Under the pieces are notes generated by a model. That model made no database searches. It saw nothing but the letters and a program-made list of their open reading frames with translations, and was not told the origin of the DNA. From NCBI GenBank assembly GCA_949292945.1, contig CASFAX010000010.1, positions 1 through 64,000 on the forward strand: a stretch of 64,000 nt of DNA, read 5' to 3'. The position numbers were made by a program, and so were the translations under genes. This document shows positions 17,424 through 26,470 of the stretch, one piece after another. Position 1 is the first letter of the stretch. The number at the start of each line of letters is the position of its first letter. This stretch comes from an uncultured Bacillota bacterium. GTDB lineage: Bacteria > Bacillota > Clostridia > Peptostreptococcales > Anaerovoracaceae.

Positions 17424-18521
17424 CTATTTCCCTGTTTTATCAAATCTTATTTTTACGCTGGCGCTGCCCGTAAGGTAGAGCATCCCTCCGTAGTTTACGT
17501 TAAACTCGAGGATGTCTCCAGGCTTTATGTCCCTTTTCGCATCTTCCACGTCCAGTATGGTGTGGTCGCTGGAGCCGCCTATGACTTCTATTCCCTCGTC
17601 CCTTGGGATTATGTTGTCGCTGTCTCCTATGTCGGCCTTTCCTACGGCCACGATGGCGCGCCGTCTGATTCCGCGGTCCTCGTAGACACGTTTTCGGCCA
17701 AAAGCGTCAACGCCCACCTCTCCTACAGGGTGAGTCGGTTTCGTCTTCACTTCCACCACTTCAGCCCTGAGGGTGAAAACGTCCGGGTGCATATCGCTTA
17801 AATCGTACCCGTAGTATTTTTCAAGGTCGTATGCGTTTAGAATCTGCTCCCCTATGCGCAGGTGATTTATGCCTTCGGGAAGATTGCCGTCGAGAATTCT
17901 CATGTAGCTGGAGCTGGCTCCGCCTGAAATTATTTCAAGCTTTCGGCCTATTTTATCTTCGACCTGATGCGCTATTGATACCAGCTCTTCAAGCTTTTCC
18001 ACCGTTGGCTGGATGGCGCCGTAGCAGCCAAGATTGGTTCCAACGCCTTTAAGCTCCAGATTATGAAGGCCCGTTTCCACTTCGACAGCCGCATCTATAA
18101 GCTCGTCTCTGTTCCAGAAACCTTCTCTCAGGTCTCCCAGATCCGCCATGAGGATGACGCCGTGATTCCTGCCTGCAATTCCGGCCTGCCGGTCAAGTTC
18201 CCTCAAAACCGTTATCTCGCTGTTAAGGGATATGTCAGCAAGGCGCACGGCTTCGGCGGCCTCGCTTATCATAGGAATCCTTATGAGCATGAGAGGAAGT
18301 CCGGTGTTAAGCCTCTTTGCCGTCTCCAGTTGCTCCAGACGGGACGACGCAATCTGCGTCGCCCCGCCCTCAGCAAAGCATTCAATACATTCCGCCAGTC
18401 CCGTAGCCCCTTTTACTACTCCCGCCACGCTTACTCCTCTTTCGGCGCAGCGGCTGACGACAGTTCTCACATTCTCTTCAAGGTAATCCAGATTTATCCT
18501 TACCTGTGGGAATTCCGCCAT
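17424..18521 (-). CDS. Alanine/ornithine racemase family PLP enzyme
   Basis: A 365-residue fold-type III PLP enzyme. The PLP lysine is expected in GVVKGATG near residue 38. EIISGGASSSYMR near 195 forms the phosphate-binding region, and the C-terminal beta domain is present. It resembles the family that includes the ornithine racemase of Clostridium (Acetoanaerobium) sticklandii more than biosynthetic Alr. Ornithine racemase feeds D-ornithine into the oxidative Stickland pathway, but the other genes of that pathway are not in the window, so substrate is open. Its start directly abuts the stop of the acyl-CoA synthetase gene, so translation is probably coupled. Confidence 0.8.
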   Translation of the reverse strand: MAEFPQVRINLDYLEENVRTVVSRCAERGVSVAGVVKGATGLAECIECFAEGGATQIASSRLEQLETAKRLNTGLPLMLIRIPMISEAAEAVRLADISLNSEITVLRELDRQAGIAGRNHGVILMADLGDLREGFWNRDELIDAAVEVETGLHNLELKGVGTNLGCYGAIQPTVEKLEELVSIAHQVEDKIGRKLEIISGGASSSYMRILDGNLPEGINHLRIGEQILNAYDLEKYYGYDLSDMHPDVFTLRAEVVEVKTKPTHPVGEVGVDAFGRKRVYEDRGIRRRAIVAVGKADIGDSDNIIPRDEGIEVIGGSSDHTILDVEDAKRDIKPGDILEFNVNYGGMLYLTGSASVKIRFDKTGK

Positions 18522-21500
18522 CTATTTATGCTCCTCCTTGTTGGAGTCCACGAAGCGCTTTATCTTCTTTGACGTATTCTTCTCGAACTCCTCGGATCTG
18601 ACGTTAATCTTCTTTACTCTCTTGAAGAGAGGAAGTTCTTCGTTGACCTTGTCGATTTCCTTCCAGAGGAGATCCTTAACCTGCTCGTCGGTGTAGCCTG
18701 CTCCCAGAGCTTCCTCCACCTCTTCGGCATCGGTTACTATGGTTGCAACTATGGAGGTGTCGTTGGTTCCCTCTTCGCTTTCGTCTCCCCATACCATGCT
18801 CTCGGCTATGTAAGGGATTCTGCTCAGGTAGTACTCTATCTCCTCAGGGAATACGTTCTTTCCGTTTTTGGTTATGATTACGTTCTTCTTCCTTCCCGTG
18901 ATGTAGACGAAGTTGTCTTCATCCACATATCCCAGGTCTCCGGAGTAGAACCAGCCGTCCTTTAAAACGTCGTTTGTGGCGGCTTCGTTGTTGTAGTAGC
19001 CCATCATGACGTTGTCGCCCTTGAAGCAGATTTCTCCCACTCCGTCTTCGTCAGCATCCACGATCTTAACTTCCATTCCCGGAAGGAGGTGGCCTGCCGA
19101 TGCGTTTCTCATATCCTTTTCAACGTCAGGGTTAAGAGCCGCCATAGGTGAACACTCGGTAAGTCCGTAGCCCTGTACTCCGATGATTCCTATATCGTTG
19201 AAGAACTGCAGAATATCCGGATCTATGGCCGCACCGCCGGAAATGATGACTCTCATCCTTCCGCCGAATACGTCCAGAATCTGCTTCGTAAACGGCTTGC
19301 TTATGTCGAGTCCCAGCTTCTTCGTCTTTCTGTTTGCCTTGAGAAGTCTTGCAAGAGTCTTATCCTTGCCCTGCTTCTTCACGTTCTTCATTATCTTCTT
19401 ATACAGGGTTTCTATGAGAGCCGGAACGCCCAAAATCATGGTCGGCTTAACCTCTTCAAGGTTCTGGGTTATATACCTCAAACCTTCGCAGAAGGCTATG
19501 GATGCGCCCTTGTAGAGAGGCATCAGGAAGTCGCAGGTGCACTCGTATGTGTGATGTACAGGAAGAACCGAGAAGAATATATCCCAAGGGTTTACCTTAA
19601 GAATTGTCGGCGCTGCCATCAGGTTGTATGCAAGATTTGTGTTGGAAAGCATTACACCCTTTGACAGACCCGTAGTTCCCGAAGTGTAAAGGAGTACCGC
19701 CATGTCGTCGGCTATGACCTCGGCATCCAGATACTGTCTGTCTCCCAGAGCTACCTGGTTCTTTCCTTCCTCGATGAGTCCCTTCCAGGAGAGAACGTCT
19801 CCCTCGTGCTTTTCGGAATCGAAGGATACTACGATTTCAAGATTCGTCTCGCCGCTGTCCCTCATCTCCTTAAAGGTATCCACGAATTTCTTTCCGCATA
19901 CGACGGCGGAAACTCCTGCATCTGCAACCAGTCCCTTGAGCTCCTTAGGACCCAGCTCCTTATCCAGAGGAACTACAAGACCTACGCCGCCTATAACTGC
20001 AAGGTAGGTGGTCTCCCACTGGTAGCATGTTTCGCCTATGATGCTTATGCGCTTTCCTTTAAGACCACGGTTTATGAGGGCCGTTCCCAGACCGTTTACG
20101 TCTGCGAGAGCCCGCTTATACGTTATCTCGGTGTAAGACTGTCCTTTTCCGAACTTCTGGCGGAACGCCACGTTGTCTCCGTAAAGCTCCACGCTGGATG
20201 TGAACATGTCTCTCACGTCGGTGATAGGCCTGCTCTCCTTATACCTTACGTAAGGGTCGGTGCTTTCCGTTATGTACGTTCTGACAAAATCTTCAGCCCT
20301 GCGCCTTTCCGCTGCCTTTATCTCCTGATAGCTCTGAGCCATTATATCTTCCTTTCCTACTGAGCTGTCTCCCTGATTTCCGTATCTCTTTATCTTTCCG
20401 GTAGTCGTCTTGTCGAACTCCCTGTCCCTGATGTGGATACGCTTTATGGCCTTGTAAGGAGGCCATTTCTTATTGACCTCTTCTATGTACTTTCTGAAGA
20501 AGTGGTAAACATCGCTTCCGCTCATCTCCCCTTCCTTCTCCTTAAGAAGTTCGTAGTTAGGGAAAATGTCGGCGGTGACGATTACGTTTCCTATGTGTTC
20601 ATCTGCCACGCCGTGAACGAGAACCTCCGAAACCAGTTCGTTTTCGGCGATTACGGCTTCCAGCTCCTCAGGGAATATGTTCTTTCCACCCTTTGTGACT
20701 ATTACGGTCTTCTTCCTTCCCGTGAGATAAAGGAACCCGTCGTCGTCCATGTAGCCCAGGTCTCCCGTGTAGAGCCAGCCGTCTTTGAGGACTTCGGCAG
20801 TAGCTTCTTCATTGTCGTAATATCCCATCATTACGGAAGGCCCGCGGGTTACGACTTCGCCTATTCCGTTTTCGTCAGGGTTATCTATCCTTACCTCTGT
20901 TCCAGGCATAGGTCTTCCTACAGATGCGGGTTTGCTGTAGCGATCCTGGTTTACGGCTATGATAGGTGCGTTTTCGCTCATGCCGTAGCCCTGAATCATA
21001 GGGAATCCCATGGCCTCAAAGTCTTCTATAACCTTAGGGTCTATGGCCGCTCCACCTGCGATCATCAGCCTCATATCGCATCCGAAGCTGTTGTGAATGG
21101 CCTTGAAGAGCTTCTTCATAAGCCTGCGGTTGTTGTAAAGCTTCATCTTTCTGGAAATGTCTATGGCCTTTCTCAGCTTTTCGGCTTCGCCTCTTGCCGC
21201 GGCCTGCTTCCACATTCCCTTGTATATCTTCTCAAATACCAGAGGCACGCCCACCAGATAGTTGGCTCCAACCTCCGCCATATTCTTCTGTATGTATCTG
21301 ATTCCTTCGCATATTGCAAGAGTTCTGCCCTGGTACATGGTGGTCCAGATTGCGCAGTTCATCTCGTATGCGTGGTGGCACGGCAGAATGGAAAGGACTA
21401 TCTTTCCATCTTCTATGTGTACCAGCTTTGACATATTTTCCACGTTGGCGGCTATGTTTCTGTGAGAGAGCATTACTCCCTTTGACGCTCCCGTAGTTCC

Positions 21501-22085
21501 CGACGTGAACATCAGCGTCGCCATCTGATCCGGCTCCACTTCGGCATCCAGATACTCTCTGTCTCCCTCTGCCAGAAGCTTTCTTCCTCTTTCGAGGATA
21601 TCGTCCATGGAGATGGCTCTTTCATCCTTTGCCTTCTTCATGCAGATGAAATGCTCCACGTCGAAACTGTCGTCAAAGACTCCCGCTATGCTCTTTTCGC
21701 TTCCCGGAGAGAACACCAGGGCCTTTGCACCGGAGCGCCTTACGAGATTTTTAAGTTCCTCGGCAGGTAGATTTCTGTCAAGAGGAACTATGACGCCTAC
21801 GCCGCACACTACGGCATAGTAGGTGAGGAGCCAGCGCACGCTGGTCTCTCCTATTACAGCGATTTTCTCTCCCTTAAGTCCCATATCGATGAGCCCCGCT
21901 CCCAGAGCATCGATATCCTCCTTCATCTGTCTGTATGTAACAGGAAGGAATTTTCCTGCCTTCTTATCCTTTTCCAGATAGGCCGTCTTATCGGCAAAAA
22001 GCTCTGCACTGGACGTGATTATGTCCTTAAGCGTCGCTACTTCCCTTACAGGGTAAAGTACACCGTCAAATTTAACATTGTTCAT
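18522..22085 (-). CDS. Two acyl-CoA synthetases (AMP-forming) fused head to tail
   Basis: 1187 residues holding two complete AMP-binding enzymes of the long-chain acyl-CoA synthetase type. Unit 1 is about residues 1-575 and unit 2 is 582-1187. Each has its own P-loop (MFTSGTTGASKG; LLYTSGTTGLSKG), a GYGMSE or GYGLTE motif, a YTGDLGY or YSGDLGY motif and a C-terminal GRKKxVI-TKxGKN signature. They activate fatty acids to acyl-CoA with ATP. At the joint, residues 576-581, the DNA still carries a good ribosome site (GGAAAGGAAG) 6 nt before an in-frame ATG at 20342, so unit 2 may also be made alone. The TCA codon at 20361-20363 is one base from TGA or TAA. The likely history is two tandem genes joined by loss of a stop. 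Confidence 0.92.
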   Translation of the reverse strand: MNNVKFDGVLYPVREVATLKDIITSSAELFADKTAYLEKDKKAGKFLPVTYRQMKEDIDALGAGLIDMGLKGEKIAVIGETSVRWLLTYYAVVCGVGVIVPLDRNLPAEELKNLVRRSGAKALVFSPGSEKSIAGVFDDSFDVEHFICMKKAKDERAISMDDILERGRKLLAEGDREYLDAEVEPDQMATLMFTSGTTGASKGVMLSHRNIAANVENMSKLVHIEDGKIVLSILPCHHAYEMNCAIWTTMYQGRTLAICEGIRYIQKNMAEVGANYLVGVPLVFEKIYKGMWKQAAARGEAEKLRKAIDISRKMKLYNNRRLMKKLFKAIHNSFGCDMRLMIAGGAAIDPKVIEDFEAMGFPMIQGYGMSENAPIIAVNQDRYSKPASVGRPMPGTEVRIDNPDENGIGEVVTRGPSVMMGYYDNEEATAEVLKDGWLYTGDLGYMDDDGFLYLTGRKKTVIVTKGGKNIFPEELEAVIAENELVSEVLVHGVADEHIGNVIVTADIFPNYELLKEKEGEMSGSDVYHFFRKYIEEVNKKWPPYKAIKRIHIRDREFDKTTTGKIKRYGNQGDSSVGKEDIMAQSYQEIKAAERRRAEDFVRTYITESTDPYVRYKESRPITDVRDMFTSSVELYGDNVAFRQKFGKGQSYTEITYKRALADVNGLGTALINRGLKGKRISIIGETCYQWETTYLAVIGGVGLVVPLDKELGPKELKGLVADAGVSAVVCGKKFVDTFKEMRDSGETNLEIVVSFDSEKHEGDVLSWKGLIEEGKNQVALGDRQYLDAEVIADDMAVLLYTSGTTGLSKGVMLSNTNLAYNLMAAPTILKVNPWDIFFSVLPVHHTYECTCDFLMPLYKGASIAFCEGLRYITQNLEEVKPTMILGVPALIETLYKKIMKNVKKQGKDKTLARLLKANRKTKKLGLDISKPFTKQILDVFGGRMRVIISGGAAIDPDILQFFNDIGIIGVQGYGLTECSPMAALNPDVEKDMRNASAGHLLPGMEVKIVDADEDGVGEICFKGDNVMMGYYNNEAATNDVLKDGWFYSGDLGYVDEDNFVYITGRKKNVIITKNGKNVFPEEIEYYLSRIPYIAESMVWGDESEEGTNDTSIVATIVTDAEEVEEALGAGYTDEQVKDLLWKEIDKVNEELPLFKRVKKINVRSEEFEKNTSKKIKRFVDSNKEEHK

Positions 22086-22135
22086 CTTAAATACCTCTTC
22101 TTCAAAAAAGATACGGTCCTTGTCACTAACACAAT

Positions 22136-22164
22136 ATTATAGCATTTTCAAGGTTTCTTGTAAA
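22136..22164 (-). promoter_or_regulatory. Promoter of the acyl-CoA synthetase operon
   Basis: On the minus strand TTTACA (22159-22164) and TATAAT (22136-22141) are 17 bp apart, about 50 bp before the start codon. This likely drives the synthetase, racemase, greA and lysS. Confidence 0.75.
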
Positions 22165-22309
22165 ATGGAAACGGAATTAATCCGGAATTTATTTCAAATT
22201 TTTATAACAAAAAGTTTACAGCGCCCCTCCTTTTTATTTTACATCGCCGTGCTATACCCCCCCGAAAGTGATGACGAAAATGCAGTGTGTGAAGATAAAA
22301 GGAGAAAAA

Positions 22310-23088
22310 ATGCTTGAACTAAAAAATGTAAAAAAATCCTACTACGGTAACGTAATCCTAAGGGACATAAGCTTCTCGGCAGGCGACGGCGAAATAGTGT
22401 CCATACTGGGCTCGTCGGGAAGCGGCAAGACCACTCTTTTAAACATAATCCTGGGAATTACGGACTGCGACAAAGGCAGCATATTCTTTGACGGCAAAGA
22501 CATAACAGACGTATCCATGGAGGACAGAGGCTTTAACATCGTCTTTCAGGACTACGCCTTTTTCCAAACCTTAACGCATATCAGAACATAACCTACGGCC
22601 TCAGAAACAAGCCGGACATATCCACAAAGGAAGAAGTCGACGACCTTATAGAGCTTCTGGGGCTTTCCGAACACCTGAACAAGAATATAGAGCAGCTTTC
22701 CGGCGGTCAGAAGCAGAGGGTAGCTCTTGCCAGAACTTTGGTGATGAAGCCTAAAATCCTGCTCCTTGACGAGCCTTTAAGCGCCCTTACCGGAGTTATA
22801 AAGGAGTCCATCAAGGAAAAGATAAGGACTATCGCAAGGGAGTTCAACCTTACCACCATAATAGTAACCCACGACCCGGAAGAAGCTCTCAGCCCTTCCG
22901 ACAAGGTCATGATAATAGACAAAGGGAGCATCCTCCAGTATGCGACTCCGGCTGAAATCATTTCCATGCCTAAGACCGAGTTCGTAAGGAACTTCATACT
23001 GAGACAGCTGGAGATAAAGCGAAACAACATTCTGGCTCTATTTAACGGCAGCTTTGTCAGAGCGGGAGGCGAGGCTATATATGGCTAG
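22310..23088 (+). pseudogene. ABC transporter ATPase (PotA/FbpC-like), frameshifted
   Basis: The start at 22310 is set by AAAAGGAG. The first 83 or so codons give a normal ATPase head (GSSGSGKTTLLNIILG as Walker A, then the Q-loop FQDYA). In a run of five T at 22559-22563 one base is missing: with six T the frame runs on as FPNLNAYQNITYGLRNK, then LSGGQKQRVALARTL (signature), LLLDEPLSAL (Walker B) and VTHDPEEAL. The sequence type suits importers of polyamine, iron or phosphonate. A truncated permease follows with an 8-bp overlap, so the whole transporter is dead or, if the T-run is an assembly error, at least truncated downstream. Confidence 0.85.
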
Positions 23089-23233
23089 AAATACCTGGTT
23101 GAAAACTCATAAAGGCATTGAACTTAAAGTACTGTTCATCGCCCTTGCAATAGTCTTTTCCCTGTTTCTCATTTTGCCCATGTGCGTAATCGCCTGGCAG
23201 TCCCTGTCAGAATGCTCATGTGCCATAAAGTAA
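23081..23233 (+). pseudogene. ABC transporter permease, only the first 45 or so residues left
   Basis: An ATG at 23081 overlaps the end of the ATPase. It opens a short frame with a basic start (MARNTWLKTHKG), one membrane helix (VLFIALAIVFSLFLILPMCVIAW) and QSLSE, the usual beginning of an inner-membrane permease. Homology appears to end there: the next residues (CSCAIK) run to a stop at 23231-23233. The deletion junction is near 23213. Everything downstream belongs to another gene. Confidence 0.65.
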
Positions 23234-23339
23234 CACTAAGACAGCCAGCCCAACTATTCCATTTTGAAGTATGATGATAGAAAAAATGCTGGTTCTATGA
23301 TACAATGGAAAAAGTGTTCGGTTAAAAGGTAGTGATGAA

Positions 23340-23700
23340 ATGACGATACAACAGTTGAAATATATTATTGCTGTTGTCGAGAACGGTTCAATTACAGAAG
23401 CCGCTAAAAAGCTGTTTATTTCACAGCCAAGTCTCTCAAACTCCATTAAAGATATTGAAAGAGAGGTAGGGATAACCATCTTTATTCGGAGCCGTTCTGG
23501 AATTGCATTAACGAAGGAAGGTACAGAATTTGTAGGCTATGCCAGACAGGTAATCCAGCAGATGGAATTATTGGAGGATAAATATATCTCCCACTTGCCC
23601 CCAAAAACAAGATTTGGTGTTTCAACGCAACACTACACTTTTACAACAAACGCATTTGTTGAAATGGTAGAGCAGTTTGGACAAGAACGCTTTGAATTAT
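23340..23700 (+). pseudogene. LysR-family regulator, N-terminal part only
   Basis: The frame gives a typical LysR DNA-binding head: MTIQQLKYIIAVVENGS, then the helix-turn-helix around ITEAAKKLFISQPSLS and the linker IRSRSGIALTKEG. About 118 residues remain of the usual 300. The frame stops near 23705, where sequence belonging to an IS1182-type transposase on the other strand begins. It is AT-richer than its neighbours. An extended -10 (TGATACAAT, about 23317) and AAGGTAGTG lie upstream, so it may still be transcribed as a stub. Confidence 0.75.
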
Positions 23701-23995
23701 CGTAAAATCCAAGACCTAAAAACCAGCGGTATGCCATATTGACTTCTATTTCTTTGATCGTCTGCCGCATGCTTCTGATACCGTACATGTATTGTATCAG
23801 AGGGATTTTAATTAAGGTTACAGGATCAATGCTTGGTCTGCCATTATCGGGACAATACTTATCCTCTACTAAGTCATAAATGAAGTTGAAATCTATGAGA
23901 CTGTCTATCTTTCTGAGCAGATGATCCTGAGGAACGAGTTGCTCTATGGAAATCATCTGTACCTGGTCGTTTTTCTGTGGGGTTTTCGAGAACAT
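23699..23995 (-). mobile_element. Start of an IS1182-family transposase, truncated
   Basis: About 99 residues of the N-terminus of an IS1182-type (DUF772-containing) transposase remain: QMISIEQLVPQDHLLRKI, FIYDLVEDKYCPDNGRPSIDPV and MRQTIKEIEVNMAYRWFLGLGFYD. The catalytic DDE part is missing: after FYD the frame runs into antisense LysR sequence. The 5' end is intact, with AAGGAGG before the ATG and an extended -10 (TGGTATAAT) at about 24023-24031. The insertion probably hit the LysR gene and a later deletion removed the rest of both. Confidence 0.8.
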
Positions 23996-24081
23996 TTTGA
24001 AGCCTCCTTATGAATATATTATACCATAAAATGAGGCTTAATCGTTGAAATTTCAATAGATTTTATACTTTCCACATGAGA

Positions 24082-24151
24082 AAACCCCGGACGAATCGCT
24101 CTTGTCGTCTGGGGTTTGTCTACAGTCTGAAGCGAGCATTTTCATGCTCGC
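24082..24151. other. Two perfect hairpins at the IS end
   Basis: AAACCCCGGACGA (24082-24094) pairs with TCGTCTGGGGTTT (24105-24117) over 13 bp with one wobble. GCGAGCAT (24132-24139) pairs with ATGCTCGC (24144-24151). They lie just outside the 5' end of the transposase stub and could mark the element's end. The rest of 23996-24276 holds nothing else I can name. Confidence 0.45.
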
Positions 24152-24276
24152 GAAGGCCTAAAAATATCGGAAATCCGAGCTTCGAGTCGCTGGAGTCTGG
24201 CGCCGATAGCCGCAGCTGCTTGCCTCTTGCAACAGCGTCAACCTCGAATCAAGCCCGGGCCGCGGTGAGTTGGTCC

Positions 24277-24630
24277 TTAAAGCATTTCCGCCTTCTTCGA
24301 AAGTATGGCCTCAACAGCCTGGCATGCCGGGCAGTCGCAGTATTTAGCGCCCGCAGCCTTTATTTCTCTGCCGTGAGCTGCTACTTCAGGAGCCTTTTCT
24401 CCGAAGACGCCCTTTCCTGCTTCAGACTCGGCGAAGGCGATAAGTCCGTCAACGGTTACTATGTCATCCTCCAGCTCTGCGATATACTTTTTCGTCTCTT
24501 CCTGCTCCTTTTCTGTTCCCACAGCGTCAAGCCATGCCTGAGCTGCTTCCTTTGCCTCCTGTGAGCAGGTAGGAGCTGCTATAAGTTCCTTAGTCTTTTC
24601 GGTTACAAAATCCAAAACTTCCTTTTTCAT
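24277..24630 (-). CDS. Small conserved helical protein with a CDCPAC motif
   Basis: 117 residues, soluble, rich in Ala, Glu and Lys and probably all helical. Cys22 lies in APTCSQEAKEAAQ, and a cluster C98-D-C100-P-A-C103 lies near the C-terminus and could bind a metal or form a disulfide. I recall similar short proteins in clostridial genomes that carry a loose Hsp90-chaperone label, but nothing here shows an Hsp90 fold, so I would not use that name. AAAGGAGAG precedes the ATG. It stands between the IS remnant and bioY. Confidence 0.7.
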   Translation of the reverse strand: MKKEVLDFVTEKTKELIAAPTCSQEAKEAAQAWLDAVGTEKEQEETKKYIAELEDDIVTVDGLIAFAESEAGKGVFGEKAPEVAAHGREIKAAGAKYCDCPACQAVEAILSKKAEML

Positions 24631-24706
24631 TTCAGTTCACTCTCCTTTGAAATCAAGTTTGAAGCCTTCCGCTACCGTTTATTTTATCACATTCATGTCC
24701 CGGCTG

Positions 24707-25267
24707 CTATCTCTTAATTAGAGGCCGAAGCCTCCTCACAAGGTATGCGGATATGCATATTTTAAGTATATCGGGAATTATGTAAGGAAGGACACACATG
24801 GAAAGAACTGCGCCAAGGCCTATGGCTCCGGTGCTCCTCGTATATACCGTAATAAACCACAAAGTCCCCAGTGCGTAGCATATAACAAGTCCCGAACATG
24901 CAGCTATGGTGAACTTCACCGTGCTCCTCCGCCAAAATCTCTCTGCTGTCCACATAAAAAGCCCGCTTCCCAGGAATCCTGCTATATACCCTCCGGTAAG
25001 CCCCATTATAACTCCCGAGCCTCCTGCAAAACCCGCAAACACGGGGAGTCCCAGGGCGCCTGCAAGTATATATACTGCAATGGCTGCCGTTCCCAGCCTT
25101 CCCCCGAGGAGTCCAACTACCATAAACACACCGAAAGTCTGCATTGTAAACGGTACTGCTGTTGGTATTGATATCCATGAGCACACGGCCAGCAGCGCTA
25201 CCGCCGCTGCAACGTAAGTCATATCCTTTGTTCTGCTTCTTCTTACCGTACTGGTTCCTGTCTTCAC
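24707..25267 (-). CDS. bioY: Biotin transporter BioY
   Basis: BioY is the membrane S-component that binds biotin for an ECF-type importer. The 186-residue protein has about six hydrophobic segments, and the family motifs PFTMQTFGVFMVVGLLGG, LGLPVFAGFAGGSG and LTGGYIAGFLG lie between residues 35 and 100. No ATPase or EcfT gene is nearby, so it must share a module encoded elsewhere or act alone. No biotin biosynthesis gene is in the window, which fits a biotin auxotroph, but that is inference. Confidence 0.92.
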   Translation of the reverse strand: MKTGTSTVRRSRTKDMTYVAAAVALLAVCSWISIPTAVPFTMQTFGVFMVVGLLGGRLGTAAIAVYILAGALGLPVFAGFAGGSGVIMGLTGGYIAGFLGSGLFMWTAERFWRRSTVKFTIAACSGLVICYALGTLWFITVYTRSTGAIGLGAVLSMCVLPYIIPDILKICISAYLVRRLRPLIKR

Positions 25268-25307
25268 TCTGTCCTCTCAATCTTTCCCTGATACTTGAAA
25301 TCCCGTT

Positions 25308-25500
25308 TTCGACCTTAAGCTGATTTCCGGCTGAAAACATCGAACGGTTTTTCGATGTTTCACTGAGATTTCGCCTTTTCATCGAATAATTCAGGCTCTC
25401 TAATGCGAAAGGAGGCGATTTTTTTCGATGTCAAAGTCTGATATGCTTTATTTCATCGAAAAAGGCTTCGACCTAAAGCAGGAAAATCGCCTCTGACATC
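25308..25500 (+). repeat. Intergenic repeat, family 2, copy E
   Basis: The gene-free stretch 25268-25594 is filled with TTCGATG/CATCGAA and CGACC motifs. AACATCGA (25336-25343) and TCGATGTT (25352-25359) form an 8-bp hairpin. The 18 bases at 25342-25359 recur exactly in reverse complement at 6857-6874. No gene or ribosome site is seen. Confidence 0.5.
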
Positions 25501-25594
25501 GAACCCGCCTATTACGCCAATATCGCGCCTATTACATTAATATCGCCCGCCGCCATAACTTCGTCTGCCGCAAGCTGTCCAGGCTATTTTACCA

Positions 25595-25643
25595 CTAAAA
25601 AAGAGGATTGTAAACCATATTTTTATATAGGTTTACAATCCTC
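25595..25643 (-). terminator. Terminator of deoD
   Basis: A perfect 14-bp stem, GAGGATTGTAAACC (25603-25616) with its complement at 25630-25643, is followed on the minus strand by CTTTTTTA. It lies about 40 bp after the deoD stop. Confidence 0.9.
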
Positions 25644-25684
25644 AGAGTCCTCCGACGTGCTCTGTATATCCTCTATTTTCGCAT

Positions 25685-26389
25685 TTATGCTATTTCCAGG
25701 GCTACTTCCATCATCTGGGTGAACGTGTTCTGTCTTTCTGCCGAAGACAGCTCTTCTCCCGTTACCAGATGGTCTGAAATGGTGCAGATGCAGAGTGCGT
25801 TTTTGCCTGCTCTTGCAGCTTCCATGTAAAGTGCTGCTGACTCCATCTCAACTGCGAGGACACCCATCTTCTGCCAGTCTAAAGCTCCGCCTACGTCGTG
25901 GTAGAAAACGTCCGATGACAGGAGGTTGCCCACTTTGTACCTTACGCCGTCCATGGCGTCTGCCGCCTTAACAGCCTTTGACAGAAGCTCGTAGGAAGCT
26001 GTAGGTGCAAAGGTTCCCGGAAGATCGAACTGGTTCTGGAAGTGAGAATCGGTGCAGGAGCCGATACCGAAAACCAGGTCTCTCACCTTTAAGTCGGTGG
26101 AGATAGCTCCGGCGGATCCTACGCGGATTATGTTCTTAACATCGTAAAAGTTGAAGAGCTCGTGGGAATAGATTCCGATGGCAGGCATACCCATGCCGGA
26201 AGCCATGACGGAAACCCTTTTGCCTTTGTATGTTCCGGTGTAGCCGTTAACTCCCCTTACGTTATTTACGAGAACAGGATTTTCAAAGAATGTTTCCGCG
26301 ATGAATTTCGATCTCAGCGGATCTCCCGGCATGAGGACGGTTTCCGCAAAATCGCCTTTCTTCGCTTCAATATGTGGAGTAGGTATCAT
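25685..26389 (-). CDS. deoD: Purine-nucleoside phosphorylase DeoD
   Basis: This hexameric-type phosphorylase splits purine (deoxy)nucleosides with phosphate into base and sugar-1-phosphate. It has 234 residues from the ATG at 26389, chosen for AAGGAGATG upstream; the frame extends to 26443 without a site. MPGDPLRSKFIAE near residue 20 binds phosphate, IRVGSAGAI near 85 is the family signature, and VEMESAALYMEAA near 175 binds the nucleoside. It follows rnfB on the same strand with a possible weak terminator between. Confidence 0.95.
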   Translation of the reverse strand: MIPTPHIEAKKGDFAETVLMPGDPLRSKFIAETFFENPVLVNNVRGVNGYTGTYKGKRVSVMASGMGMPAIGIYSHELFNFYDVKNIIRVGSAGAISTDLKVRDLVFGIGSCTDSHFQNQFDLPGTFAPTASYELLSKAVKAADAMDGVRYKVGNLLSSDVFYHDVGGALDWQKMGVLAVEMESAALYMEAARAGKNALCICTISDHLVTGEELSSAERQNTFTQMMEVALEIA

Positions 26390-26409
26390 TGTTAAACATC
26401 TCCTTTCTG

Positions 26410-26449
26410 ACAAATAAGGCGCATGCCGCAAAGTGAGCTGCACACGCCT
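26410..26449 (-). terminator. Possible weak terminator between rnfB and deoD
   Basis: On the minus strand AGGCGTGTGC (26440-26449) pairs with GCATGCGCCT (26417-26426) with one mismatch, followed by TATTTGT. The T-run is poor, so partial read-through into deoD is likely. Confidence 0.45.
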
Positions 26450-26470
26450 CAGGTTTAACTTATAAATTAT

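Noticed and set aside
20433..21431. Long plus-strand open frame of over 300 codons
   Set aside because: It lies entirely antisense to the acyl-CoA synthetase gene, has no ribosome site and shows no domain; it is a by-product of codon use. The same holds for the long antisense frames at 3143-4150, 32076-33212, 36033-37289, 41108-42199 and 60081-61010.
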